A DNA stretch of 17,447 bases from an uncultured Chlorobiaceae bacterium (GCA_903917955.1 CAIXCO010000103.1:1-17447), one strand, 5' to 3'. Numbered from the stretch's first letter, positions 1 through 7,731 are shown. Notes: generated from the letters alone by a model not told the origin. Translations and numbers: made by a program.

Positions 1-792
1 CTTGGCCTCAAGGAGGCGTTTCCCGATGAGCGCCTCATTCCTTTCTTTGTGACCCAGTCCTCCTATTTTCTCGGTTCCTCTTTTCCTCTCAGCATCAGTG
101 TGATGGGCTTTCTCTATACCTTTGCATGGAGTCGCTCATCAAAGCGGGAGCTGGTCAAACGCCTCTTCAGCCTCTGGTTTTATGTCTTTGTTGGCGGAGT
201 GCTGCTCTTTTTGATCGTTATTCTTGCCGAGAACTATCTTGGGATGATGCTGATCAGCCATTTTCTGCTCTTTGGAGTGATGTTTCTTCTCGGTAGTTTT
301 GGCGTCTATCTCTACCACTTTTTTCATAAAAACTTTCCTCATCCGGCGCTGGCCTTTCTGTTGAGTGGACTTGCCCTTCTTTTTGCCACAAGCGGCTACG
401 GTATCATGAATATCTACTTTCTCAAGGGGATTCATTTCGGTACCATTCCACCCCTGCATCCCGACAGGATGTGGATTTACCACTCCCATACCCATGCAGC
501 GCTGCTCGGCTGGATAACCTGCTCTTTTATTGGTATGCTCTACATTGTCATACCCTCAATTATCCGCTCCAACTCTCTTGAAACACTAAGAAGCGAGCTG
601 GCACTCTCGGCATTGCTTCCGAGGCCAGTCATGAACAAAGCATTCCGGCAGCTCACCGTACTTTTGCTCTCGGCAACGGCAATCCTGATCGCTTTTTTTC
701 TTGAAAATGATCTTTTGCTCGGCGTTGCAGGTGCGGTGTATGGATGTGCAGTCTACTTTTTATCGGTCAATCTTCGGCTTGAAATGAAATAA
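1..792 (+). CDS. Heme-copper oxidase subunit I-like (cbb3-type) membrane protein, 3' part
   Basis: The reading frame is open from the first base of the window, so the start lies to the left and 263 residues are visible. A GTG at 49 is in frame but lies inside the conserved-looking chain, so I do not take it as the start. The protein is almost entirely hydrophobic with about six or seven membrane helices. The segment encoded near 470-550 reads HSHTHAALLGW followed by IGMLYIVIP, which resembles the histidine-rich helix of stand-alone cbb3-type oxidase subunit I-like proteins, where histidines bind haem. A function in respiration or redox sensing is inferred from that motif only. No oxidase partner subunit is visible, and the gene ends 22 bp before a glycosyltransferase. 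An unrelated polytopic membrane protein remains possible. Confidence 0.6.
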   Translation, partial: LGLKEAFPDERLIPFFVTQSSYFLGSSFPLSISVMGFLYTFAWSRSSKRELVKRLFSLWFYVFVGGVLLFLIVILAENYLGMMLISHFLLFGVMFLLGSFGVYLYHFFHKNFPHPALAFLLSGLALLFATSGYGIMNIYFLKGIHFGTIPPLHPDRMWIYHSHTHAALLGWITCSFIGMLYIVIPSIIRSNSLETLRSELALSALLPRPVMNKAFRQLTVLLLSATAILIAFFLENDLLLGVAGAVYGCAVYFLSVNLRLEMK

Positions 793-814
793 TATACTGG
801 CGGGGGATACCATT

Positions 815-1765
815 ATGGGATTTTTAAATCGACCTTATGTGACGGTGACCATCCCGATGTACAACAATGCCCGTTTTATCGGTGAGACAATAGAGTCGGT
901 GCTTTCACAAAGCTTTACCGATTTTGAACTCCTGATTTATGACGATCATTCAACTGATGGCTCTTATGATATTGCTGCTTCATTGAGCGATTCGCGCATA
1001 AAGCTCTTCAGAAATCCTGAAAACCTTGGGCCGGAGGGGAACTGGAACAGGGCGATCAGCAAGGTGAGGGGGAAGTATGTCAAGCTTGTTTGTGGTGATG
1101 ACCTTCTTTATCCAGAGTGCCTTGAAAAGCAGGTGGCGGTTTTTGACAATCCGGCCAATACCGGAGTAAGCCTGGTGAGCAGTCAGAGAACCATCATTGA
1201 TCCTGCAGGCAAGACTCTTATCAAAAAAGTGAATTTTGTTGATGGTGGTCGAATGGAGTCCGCCGATGTAGTGAGAAAAATGGTACGTATGGGCACCAAC
1301 ATTATCGGTGAGCCAGCCTGTGGCCTCTATCCGGCGGAGCTGATTGCCAAAATCAGTGGTTATAGCGCCGTTGTGCCTTATACCATTGATCTTGATTTCT
1401 GGATACAGATGCTCCAGCATGGCGATCTCTTCGTGATTGATGAATCACTGTGTGCGTTCCGCATCTCCGACCTCTCCTGGTCATCAAGGATTGGTGAGCT
1501 GCGATACGAGCAGTTCATTGAGTTTATGGAGCGGGCGGCATCTGATGAAAGCCACGGGGTTACTGACCTTGATCTTTTTATCGGCAAAATCAATTGTGCC
1601 GTACAGTCGATGACCAGCCTGATGGGCTTCAAACTTTTTGCCTCTTCAACTGCAAAAAAAGCAAACGGAAAACTGTCGTGTGAAGTTGGCAATGAGGAGT
1701 CAGGAAGGCTGGATGCACTCTTCAGAGGGAAAAAATTTTTTTACAACAACGAATCAATCAAGTAG
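815..1765 (+). CDS. Family 2 glycosyltransferase (GT-A fold)
   Basis: A 316-residue protein with the classic N-terminal GT2 pattern: VTIPMYNNARFI (residues 11-22), ETIESVLSQSF (24-34), DDHSTDGS (43-50, nucleotide-sugar binding) and GDD at 94-96 as the DXD-like metal/UDP site. It probably transfers a sugar from a nucleotide-sugar donor to a surface glycan or lipid carrier on the cytoplasmic face; the acceptor cannot be told. No membrane helix is evident, so it is likely soluble or peripheral. The ATG is preceded by a G-rich stretch (802-806) that can act as a ribosome binding site. It lies 22 bp after the oxidase-like gene and its stop is 7 bp before the DUF3127 gene, so cotranscription is likely. 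No other polysaccharide genes lie nearby, which makes it an isolated glycosyltransferase. Confidence 0.9.
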   Translation: MGFLNRPYVTVTIPMYNNARFIGETIESVLSQSFTDFELLIYDDHSTDGSYDIAASLSDSRIKLFRNPENLGPEGNWNRAISKVRGKYVKLVCGDDLLYPECLEKQVAVFDNPANTGVSLVSSQRTIIDPAGKTLIKKVNFVDGGRMESADVVRKMVRMGTNIIGEPACGLYPAELIAKISGYSAVVPYTIDLDFWIQMLQHGDLFVIDESLCAFRISDLSWSSRIGELRYEQFIEFMERAASDESHGVTDLDLFIGKINCAVQSMTSLMGFKLFASSTAKKANGKLSCEVGNEESGRLDALFRGKKFFYNNESIK

Positions 1766-1772
1766 ATACCCT

Positions 1773-2138
1773 ATGCAAATTACAGCAAAGCTCGCAGCAA
1801 TTCTTCCTGAACAGACAGGTGCGGGAAAAAATGGGACATGGACAAAACAGGATATCATTGTTGAAACCGACGGGCAGTACCCCAAGAAGGTCTGCATCTC
1901 GCTGTGGGGCGACAAGTATGATAAAAACCTGCTTAAAGTGGGATCGAAGCTGACCATCTCTTTCGACATTGAGAGCCGGGAGTTCAACGGAAAGTGGTAT
2001 ACCAATCTCAAGGGATGGAAGGTTGATGGTTCCAACGAGGGAGGAGCTTCATATTCCGAGGATGCAGACTCTTATGCTCCGCCAGTTTTTGATCGGGAAG
2101 GCTCGACTACGCTCTCCAATGAGGATTGTCCGTTTTAA
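1773..2138 (+). CDS. DUF3127 domain protein (OB-like)
   Basis: A 121-residue protein starting MQITAKLAAILPEQTG. The frame is open further upstream into the glycosyltransferase gene, but the ATG at 1773 gives the family's usual N-terminus. It matches the DUF3127 pattern I know from Bacteroidota and Chlorobiota: GKNGTWTKQ, QYPKKVCISLWGDK, SFDIESREFNGKWYT, then KGWKV. The acidic, low-complexity tail ending DCPF resembles the C-terminal tip of single-stranded DNA-binding proteins. The family has no firmly assigned biochemical role. An OB-like single-strand nucleic-acid-binding role is inferred from the strand pattern and tail, and it would fit the exonuclease gene 51 bp downstream. The ribosome binding site is weak, suggesting coupling to the gene 7 bp upstream. 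Confidence 0.85.
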   Translation: MQITAKLAAILPEQTGAGKNGTWTKQDIIVETDGQYPKKVCISLWGDKYDKNLLKVGSKLTISFDIESREFNGKWYTNLKGWKVDGSNEGGASYSEDADSYAPPVFDREGSTTLSNEDCPF

Positions 2139-2189
2139 GCTTCATGCAACAAGTTTTCAGGAATTTCATTTTTCGGAGGGCATAGAGCC

Positions 2190-2762
2190 ATGTATCTTTT
2201 TTTTGATACTGAAACAACAGGGTTACCGCGTAACTGGCGCGCACCGGTGAGCGATCTCAACAACTGGCCAAGGATGGTTCAGTTGGCCTATTTGTACTGT
2301 GACCGGGAGGGGAACCAACTCTCTTCCGGTGATTATCTTATCAAGCCGGAAGGTTTTGTTATTCCCGCCTCCGCCGTTCAGGTTCACGGTATCTCAACCG
2401 AAAAGGCCACTCATGAAGGAGTTACGCTTGGGCCTGTGCTGCAACTCTTTCATGAGCTTGTTGCTGATGCAGAGGTACTTGTGGCCCACAACATCAGCTT
2501 TGACGAGAAGATTGTGGGCAGTGAATTGATAAGGGCTGCAATGCCAAATATTCTGCCCTCAAAAAGAAAGATCTGTACCATGGAGAACTCAACCGATTTT
2601 TGTGCCATCAAGGGGCCCTACGGCAACAAATGGCCCAAACTCTCTGAACTCTATTTTAAATTATTCGGGACTGTTTTTGAAGAAGCGCATAATGCGGCTA
2701 TTGATATGAGGGCAACAGCAAAATGTTTCTGGGAGTTGAAGAGAAGGGGAGTCATTCAGTAA
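2190..2762 (+). CDS. DEDDh 3'-5' exonuclease (DnaQ/epsilon-like)
   Basis: A 190-residue stand-alone exonuclease domain. Exo I is FFDTETTGLP with D6 and E8, Exo II is HNISFDEKIV with D105, and Exo III is HNAAIDMRAT with H167 and D172, so all five metal-binding and catalytic residues of the DEDDh class are present. This class removes nucleotides from 3' ends of DNA or RNA using two metal ions. There is no BRCT, GIY-YIG or polymerase domain, so it is not DNA polymerase III alpha or UvrC-fused. A GGAGGG ribosome binding site near 2175-2180 supports the ATG at 2190. It follows the DUF3127 gene by 51 bp and precedes a dehydrogenase by 13 bp. The true substrate (proofreading, RNA turnover or repair) cannot be told from sequence. 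Confidence 0.9.
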   Translation: MYLFFDTETTGLPRNWRAPVSDLNNWPRMVQLAYLYCDREGNQLSSGDYLIKPEGFVIPASAVQVHGISTEKATHEGVTLGPVLQLFHELVADAEVLVAHNISFDEKIVGSELIRAAMPNILPSKRKICTMENSTDFCAIKGPYGNKWPKLSELYFKLFGTVFEEAHNAAIDMRATAKCFWELKRRGVIQ

Positions 2763-2775
2763 CCGATAACCATCA

Positions 2776-3540
2776 ATGGCTATGCGTCTTTTTGAAAAAA
2801 TAGCGCTCGTCACCGGAGCTGCGGGAGGGATTGGAAGGGCTGTGGCACTCTGTTTTGCCGCAGAGGGGGCTATCGTGATTGCCTGCGACATCAATGCGGC
2901 TGGATGCGCTGAAACTCTTGCGCTGCTTGAGCAGACTGGGGGGAGTGGCATCTCGGTGCCGGCCGATGTCACAAAGGAGGGGGAGATTGGGGCGCTCTAC
3001 CGCCACATCAGGGAGCGCTACGGAAGGCTTGACTGTGTGGTGAATGTTGCCGGTGGAGATTGTGAACCGTCCGCCGATGTTGAGGATATTGACTTCCTGA
3101 AAATGAGCGCCAATCTTGACCTGAACCTCAAATCCTGCATTATCTCCTGCCGGGAGGCGGCCCGGATGATGAAGCCGCAGGGTTTTGGCAAAATCGTCAA
3201 CATGAGCTCGCTGGTCTATCGGGGGAGCCCTAACCAGTTTTCCTATTCAGCGGCCAAAGGGGGCATTTACGCCTTTACCCGCTCACTTGCCCTTTCGCTC
3301 GGTCGCTACGGTATCACCGCCAATGCCCTTGCGCCAGCACTGGTTGAGGTTCCGGCCTTTGTTGCTGCACTTGGACCCGAGCGGTGGGAGATGCTCCGCA
3401 AGGAGTGCGCACAACGCTACCCGCTTGGCCGGGTTGCGACGCCGGAGGATGTTGCCCGCTGCGCCCTTTTTCTCGCTTCCGAAGATGCCGCCTTTATTAC
3501 TGGCCAGATTCTCGAAATTTCCGGTGGTGCGAGGCTTTGA
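2776..3540 (+). CDS. Short-chain dehydrogenase/reductase (SDR), FabG-like
   Basis: A 254-residue classical SDR. The Rossmann glycine motif TGAAGGIG spans residues 13-20, D38 at the end of beta-2 favours NAD(H), and NVAG at 90-93 replaces the usual NNAG. The catalytic set is N117, S144 or S145, and the YSAAK motif with Y157 and K161. The C-terminus ISGGARL is typical of the family. It should oxidise or reduce a hydroxyl/keto group; the substrate is unknown and a second role beside FabG is likely because no fatty acid genes flank it. Two in-frame ATGs (2776 and 2782) are possible and neither has a strong ribosome binding site; only 13 bp separate it from the exonuclease. It converges on the metallophosphoesterase gene with a 44-bp gap that shows no clear terminator. 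Confidence 0.9.
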   Translation: MAMRLFEKIALVTGAAGGIGRAVALCFAAEGAIVIACDINAAGCAETLALLEQTGGSGISVPADVTKEGEIGALYRHIRERYGRLDCVVNVAGGDCEPSADVEDIDFLKMSANLDLNLKSCIISCREAARMMKPQGFGKIVNMSSLVYRGSPNQFSYSAAKGGIYAFTRSLALSLGRYGITANALAPALVEVPAFVAALGPERWEMLRKECAQRYPLGRVATPEDVARCALFLASEDAAFITGQILEISGGARL

Positions 3541-3584
3541 ATCCTGTTGCTGCGTTAAACCGCGTTCTGTTTGTTCTCTCGCAG

Positions 3585-5291
3585 TTACCTGGTTAGGGCT
3601 GTTCCACAGTTTTGCAGTTTAGCCTGCATTTCAGGGCTCAGTTGTTTGAAAAGCTCTGCATTATACGATGCCGCAGGCGGCAGGTTGAAAATCTGTTGTG
3701 CAGCGACGGCATAACTGCGTGATGTGGCCGCAAACGAACCTTTTTTGACAGCAGGATCAACATTTGTTGTTATGATTGAAACCGTATTGTCGCTGTTGCG
3801 GACGATCTCGAATGTACGGAACTGCTGGGGAAACTCCCGTAATGATGCGGTCTCAACCTGCCAAAAACCAAGTTCCGGCCGCTTGGGATCAGGCGATTTC
3901 ATGGCCGTAACGGTATTGAGATGACGATGTCCTGCTATCCACAAAATAAGATTCGGATAGGTGTGCAGTTTGGCAAGAAAAGCTTCTTCTGTGAGCGGGG
4001 CGTGCGGGTTCCATCCGACTTCATCACCGGCTGGCGCAATGCCGATAGGGATATGTGCCGCGATAATCATCAGTTTCCCTTCTGCTTCTCCCTTGTCGAG
4101 TTCTTTCACAAGCCACTCAAAACGTTCCTTGTCGAGAGAGCTGTGCCCGTAGATATCACCTGCAGGGTCATCGTTTCTCTGGGTATCATCGAGTACGATA
4201 ACCCTGAGAGGGACACTGGATTTTGGTTCAAACGTATAGCAGCCAAAACCCCTTGCTGCGTCGGCTTTATTGAATCCATGCCCGGCAGGGTTTGATGTTG
4301 TCGTAAAAAATTCACTCATCCACTCTACTGAAGAAAGTGAGCGGCGGTTGGGATCTGCAGCAATCTTTGGTGGATTCAGGCTGCCGACTTTTCCTGCGCC
4401 AACAATATTCCCGTAACGTGTCCGGCCATCAAGGTCACCCATAGAGAAGTCACGGCGGTTATAGCCTTCAGGAGTGAAAATATTTCCCATTTCAAGAATG
4501 GTATTACCGGTCATCGTCTTGCGGATGTAGTCGTTCGGAGGTTTGACCCCCATCCAGAAGTGATCGTGATTTCCAATCGCCTGATACCAGGGGATAGCCT
4601 TGTCGAGTCCAGCCGCCTTGTATTCGTCCTGGTAGTCATTATAAGGTCCCGGAATGGGATCATCCTTGAGACCGGAATCGGGGTTTATCTTTTTGCCATC
4701 AAGCACATCAATAAACCAGCGCAGTTCGTTGTACTGTGTGTTGTTGCAGTTATCGCCCAGCGAGATGCCAAAATCGATTGGAGTTACTTTATGAAGGGCG
4801 TTTACGGTCTGGATGGTTGCATCAAGAACATGCGTTGTATAGAGCATTATCCCGGAGTATGCCGAAATAATCCCACCGTTATAGCCAAAGTAGATCGCCT
4901 GGGCAGGAGACTCCTTGTCGGTGATATGGATGTCGGTAATGGTGAAGAAACTCAAAAGCCTTGCTCGGTTATTGACTGACGCGTCGCTGTAAGCTGACGG
5001 CATAAGATCAAATCGTTTTATGGATTCAATTCCTGGCCCGTAATGCCAGGTACCATAGCCATACTTGCGGTATTTTGAAATTTCATAAGGAAAAATCTTT
5101 TTTGTGCCTGATGGGAGTGTGTCCATAATGATCGTTCTCTGGCGGGTCGTGAGAACATCGGACGCAATCGGGCACTTTTTCAGCTCTGTTTTCTGACTGG
5201 TCCCGCTTTTTGAGTATCCTGCAGAGCTGCATAGCAGGGAACCTGTCAACAAAAGGAAACAGAGCGATTTCCGCTTACAAGATACATTCAT
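3585..5291 (-). CDS. Secreted metallophosphoesterase, TIGR03768 (RPA4764) family
   Basis: A 568-residue protein with an N-terminal signal peptide (basic MNVSCKRKS, hydrophobic core to about residue 24); there is no proper lipobox, so export to the periplasm with signal peptidase I is inferred. The calcineurin-like metal-binding motifs occur in order: DIH (120-122), GDN (179-181), GNHDH (240-244), AAH (411-413) and GHRH (454-457). The block LGDNCNNTQYNELRWFIDV and overall length match the TIGR03768 metallophosphoesterase family as I recall it. It would hydrolyse phosphomono- or diesters outside the cytoplasm, substrate unknown. The start is well supported by GGGAGG (complement of 5298-5303), 6 nt before the ATG. 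The secreted CARDB-like gene lies 147 bp upstream on the same strand, so cotranscription is possible. Upstream, ATTGTAACAAT (5352-5362) is a perfect small inverted repeat in AT-rich DNA. Confidence 0.88.
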   Translation of the reverse strand: MNVSCKRKSLCFLLLTGSLLCSSAGYSKSGTSQKTELKKCPIASDVLTTRQRTIIMDTLPSGTKKIFPYEISKYRKYGYGTWHYGPGIESIKRFDLMPSAYSDASVNNRARLLSFFTITDIHITDKESPAQAIYFGYNGGIISAYSGIMLYTTHVLDATIQTVNALHKVTPIDFGISLGDNCNNTQYNELRWFIDVLDGKKINPDSGLKDDPIPGPYNDYQDEYKAAGLDKAIPWYQAIGNHDHFWMGVKPPNDYIRKTMTGNTILEMGNIFTPEGYNRRDFSMGDLDGRTRYGNIVGAGKVGSLNPPKIAADPNRRSLSSVEWMSEFFTTTSNPAGHGFNKADAARGFGCYTFEPKSSVPLRVIVLDDTQRNDDPAGDIYGHSSLDKERFEWLVKELDKGEAEGKLMIIAAHIPIGIAPAGDEVGWNPHAPLTEEAFLAKLHTYPNLILWIAGHRHLNTVTAMKSPDPKRPELGFWQVETASLREFPQQFRTFEIVRNSDNTVSIITTNVDPAVKKGSFAATSRSYAVAAQQIFNLPPAASYNAELFKQLSPEMQAKLQNCGTALTR

Positions 5292-5438
5292 AAAAAACCT
5301 CCCGGGCGTTTGATTTCCTGATTTTCATGCTCGAGGGGTAATTTAAATAATATTGTAACAATTTTGTACTTATTATTTACATCAGCCCTGTTCATTCACG
5401 ATTCCGGGAAGGTTGATGGATTCAACAGGAGCTACAGC

Positions 5439-6014
5439 TCAGTGTGGCCAAAGTCGATTGATTTCGGTGCCGGGCAACTCTTTTTTGTTGTTGTTCTGAT
5501 TGCAGTCATCGTTTTTCTTGTTGGCATCCAGATAGATGTCAGGATCATAACTTATCACCAATGAATACGTCACAGGGAACTCGATGGCTTTGTTCCAGTC
5601 AGTTGTATAGGTAAGGGTGATTGTGGCGTCAGGCTCAAGGCGCGAGATGCTTTGCTGAGCTTTGACGATACCACGGCCTCCCGCCTGGATTTCATAAAGT
5701 GTTACATTCGCCTGCCGTGGGTCTGATTCAAAAACAGCATTCCCAACATTCTTTACGACACCAGTGATCAGGATGCGTCCTGCTGACATTGGAAACTTGG
5801 CATCTTTAGAAAGAACCCTGAACGTGAGACTTTCTGCTGCAGGGTCCGGGCATCCTACCGGTATGTTGATGGTTGGTTTCTTTATCAGGAGCTGGTTGGC
5901 TCCATCTATACTTGCTGGCGCGGCGAGAGTTGGTGTGGGAAGAGCCAGCATCATTGCACTGCTTGCCAGCAGTACCAGTACACTGGAAATCGTTTTCAGT
6001 TTTTTGTGTTTCAT
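5439..6014 (-). CDS. Secreted CARDB-like beta-sandwich protein, function unknown
   Basis: A 191-residue protein with a clear signal peptide: basic MKHKKLK, hydrophobic core to about residue 25, and cleavage likely in the TLAAPA stretch around residues 30-34. The mature part contains ITGVVKNVGNAVFES (residues 83-97), later VTYSLVISYDPD and a DANKKNDD segment. This is the strand pattern and ND ending seen in CARDB/adhesion-type immunoglobulin-like domains. Two cysteines (C55 and C171) could form a disulphide in the periplasm. The C-terminus is Asn/Lys-rich and then ends in LWPH. A GAGGGG ribosome binding site just before the ATG supports the start. No enzyme motif is visible. Because it sits upstream of a secreted phosphoesterase on the same strand, the two may act in the same compartment; that is inference only. 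Confidence 0.7.
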   Translation of the reverse strand: MKHKKLKTISSVLVLLASSAMMLALPTPTLAAPASIDGANQLLIKKPTINIPVGCPDPAAESLTFRVLSKDAKFPMSAGRILITGVVKNVGNAVFESDPRQANVTLYEIQAGGRGIVKAQQSISRLEPDATITLTYTTDWNKAIEFPVTYSLVISYDPDIYLDANKKNDDCNQNNNKKELPGTEINRLWPH

Positions 6015-6469
6015 TGTTTCCCCTCGCGGTGAATGAGTTAATGTAATTTGCTTTTATTGTGATTTTTGAAGTAATTCGGGCATCTTTGCACCACTTCTGC
6101 TGGCTGTACAGCAAACGTTGTCTTGTGTTTGATGCTCTATCCCAGCGTATCACAATACAAAATAATTCTTTAATAAACACGGAAATCATATTGGTGGGAG
6201 ATGTTGATACCTTTTACAGAGTAAAGCTGTAGGTAGCTCTTTTCCATAAACCACAGAACAACCATCATGACGCTTGTTGCAAAAGACCGATTTGCAAGGC
6301 TATGCGGCTGGCGGTTTTGCGGGGAACCTCTACGTGATTTCGTCTGAGAGCAATGCGTTTAGAGAGTGGGGAGAGAACTTTATCAATTATACTTTCGCTG
6401 GTGGCCGGCAGGCGATCTCGTTCTCTTGGGCTCCGATATTGTATCAAATGCTTGATGAGATGCGTTATC
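6015..6469. other. Intergenic region without a confident gene
   Basis: This stretch separates the CARDB-like gene from the KorB-like gene, both on the minus strand. The first ~175 bp are AT-rich and should hold the promoter of the CARDB-like gene, but I could not fix -35/-10 boxes. From about 6265 the composition becomes more balanced. Two unrelated frames are open on opposite strands there: 90 codons on + from 6274 to 6546 and 84 codons on - from 6519 to 6265. Neither resembles a protein I know, neither has a convincing ribosome binding site, and both run into the end of the KorB-like gene. The region could be a decayed gene or a small RNA locus, given the + strand terminator at its right end. 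Confidence 0.4.
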
Positions 6470-6496
6470 TCCTGGAAGCCAGGAACTTTTTTTCTT
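6470..6496 (+). terminator. Rho-independent terminator, + strand, with no matching gene
   Basis: A perfect 6-bp stem (TCCTGG at 6470-6475 with CCAGGA at 6479-6484) closes a 3-nt loop AAG. It is followed after two bases by seven T residues at 6487-6493. The T-run lies on the right side, so it works for + strand transcription. Both flanking genes are on the minus strand, and the run points into the 3' end of the KorB-like gene. A minus-strand role is unlikely because no T-run follows the hairpin in that direction. Confidence 0.5.
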
Positions 6497-6502
6497 GCTC
6501 CT

Positions 6503-7291
6503 TTAGCGGGAAGTCTCAATCATCCTCTGAAAGTTTTTTTCATTAGATTGTTGCTGATGAAAGAGCGGGTTCGAATCGATACTCATCGGATCGTCGTACG
6601 GTTTACGCCCTTCATGGCGGAAGAAAACGCCCAGAGGGAGTTTATATGATCCGGTTGCAAGGCGAAATGCAGCATTGTGGTCGGTGGTGTCATGGCTTTT
6701 TGGCAGGTAGTGAATGTTTTTTTTGAACCACTGGCAGGGATTCAGTTTGTTGAAGACGACGCATGGTTGGCATACATCGACTACCGAAAATCCCTTGAAT
6801 GCAATTGCTTCCTTGATCATCATTGTTGTCTGTTCAATATCTCCGGCTAAGCCTCTTGCTATGAACGGAGCTTTCAAGGCGAGTGCGACTTCCAGCGGGT
6901 TGAAGGATTCGAGCTTGAATCCGTTAAGCTCTCCCGGGCTCTTCATGCCGCGCTGCGATGTATGAGAGGCTTGAGTGTTGGTGAGGTCGTAGACCATGGT
7001 GTTGTGGACAATCATCGTGACATCAGCGTTTCTGTAGATGGCATTAAGAAAATGATTTCCTCCTTCACTCAGCATATCCCCGTTACCCGATTCAACGATA
7101 ACAACAAGTTTTCTGTTCGACAGTTTGATTGCCTGAGCCATCCCAGAGGCTATGACAAGGGGTTCCGGCCTGATATGGAGTTCATGCAGTGCTGAATGTA
7201 TTGCTTTGTGTAGCATGTGGTCTCCGCATCCCGGGCACCAGGCGACATCGGTGATGTGGGGCATATTGAACTCTGAGGGTGTATCATTCAT
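6503..7291 (-). CDS. 2-oxoacid:ferredoxin oxidoreductase beta-subunit-like protein (KorB-like), internally shortened
   Basis: A 262-residue protein of the thiamine-diphosphate-binding beta-subunit family, which with an alpha subunit makes or splits 2-oxoacids using ferredoxin. Visible landmarks are WCPGCGDH (residues 18-25, C19 and C22 of the [4Fe-4S] site), ESGNGD (67-72), GGNHFL, HN at 96-97, and VDVCQPCVVFN (171-181, the late cysteine). Two departures stand out. Residue 50 of VIASG (46-50) is followed directly by MAQAIKL, so about 25 residues that normally carry the GCSG cysteine and the HGR segment are missing. The metal-binding GDG reads GNG. The frame is otherwise intact, and an AAAGGA ribosome binding site lies 8 nt before the ATG. 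No alpha-subunit gene lies beside it. It may be an inactive relic or a repurposed paralogue; family assignment is firm, activity is doubtful. Confidence 0.85.
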   Translation of the reverse strand: MNDTPSEFNMPHITDVAWCPGCGDHMLHKAIHSALHELHIRPEPLVIASGMAQAIKLSNRKLVVIVESGNGDMLSEGGNHFLNAIYRNADVTMIVHNTMVYDLTNTQASHTSQRGMKSPGELNGFKLESFNPLEVALALKAPFIARGLAGDIEQTTMMIKEAIAFKGFSVVDVCQPCVVFNKLNPCQWFKKNIHYLPKSHDTTDHNAAFRLATGSYKLPLGVFFRHEGRKPYDDPMSIDSNPLFHQQQSNEKNFQRMIETSR

Positions 7292-7731
7292 GATCTGAAT
7301 CCTTTAACGCATGGCTGATGCTTTTTCAATGACTTACAAGAGTGTTCGTTTATGAGTGAAACATTCTTTTGTGTTCTGAGATTCAAATGCTTTTTGTTTA
7401 AAAATTCTATTAATTACTGTCAGTTTTTCTAAGAAAAAACGGTAAAAAAACAGAAAAAACTGAAATTATTTAAGCTCTGCATTTTATTTGTTGAATTAAG
7501 CAAATTTATTTTGATTCACAAAAAATCGTTGCACCCTTCACTTGCGCAGGATTCTGAAACATTCAATGAGAGGGTTGCCTTATGGCTTGTTGATATCCCT
7601 GGAACATGCTTGAAGACTTTCAGTTGAACAAAAAGCATTTCAAATGATAACTTGCAGCAGTAAAACTTTCTGCTATCGATTTTGTCGGGCAGGGTGGATG
7701 AAGAGTTCTCTCGTTTTAATAAAAAAAAGAT
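7292..7731. other. AT-rich divergent intergenic region
   Basis: This 440-bp stretch lies between two divergently transcribed genes, so it must contain the promoters of the KorB-like gene (-) and the membrane protein gene (+). The central part (about 7380-7520) is very AT-rich with A and T runs and a long imperfect inverted repeat. I found only short open frames (26 codons or fewer where checked) and no RNA gene. I could not assign -35/-10 boxes with confidence. Confidence 0.5.
7421..7462. repeat. AT-rich inverted repeat
   Basis: CAGTTTTTCT at 7421-7430 pairs with AGAAAAAACTG at 7452-7462, with one bulged A. A nested smaller palindrome, TTTTTC-TAA-GAAAAA, lies at the left arm. The stem has few G-C pairs, so it is more likely a protein-binding or bendable promoter element than an efficient terminator. 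Confidence 0.3.

Noticed and set aside
980..1420. Long minus-strand open frame inside the glycosyltransferase gene
   Set aside because: It overlaps a well-supported GT2 gene and shows no motifs; it is a shadow frame.
5352..5362. ATTGTAACAAT palindrome upstream of the metallophosphoesterase as an operator
   Set aside because: It is short, in AT-rich DNA and single copy; noted in the gene entry but not called as a site.
7357..7564. Ten-base direct repeat TGAAACATTC at 7357-7366 and 7555-7564
   Set aside because: Two copies of a 10-mer about 200 bp apart in AT-rich DNA can arise by chance, and no mobile element is bounded by them.
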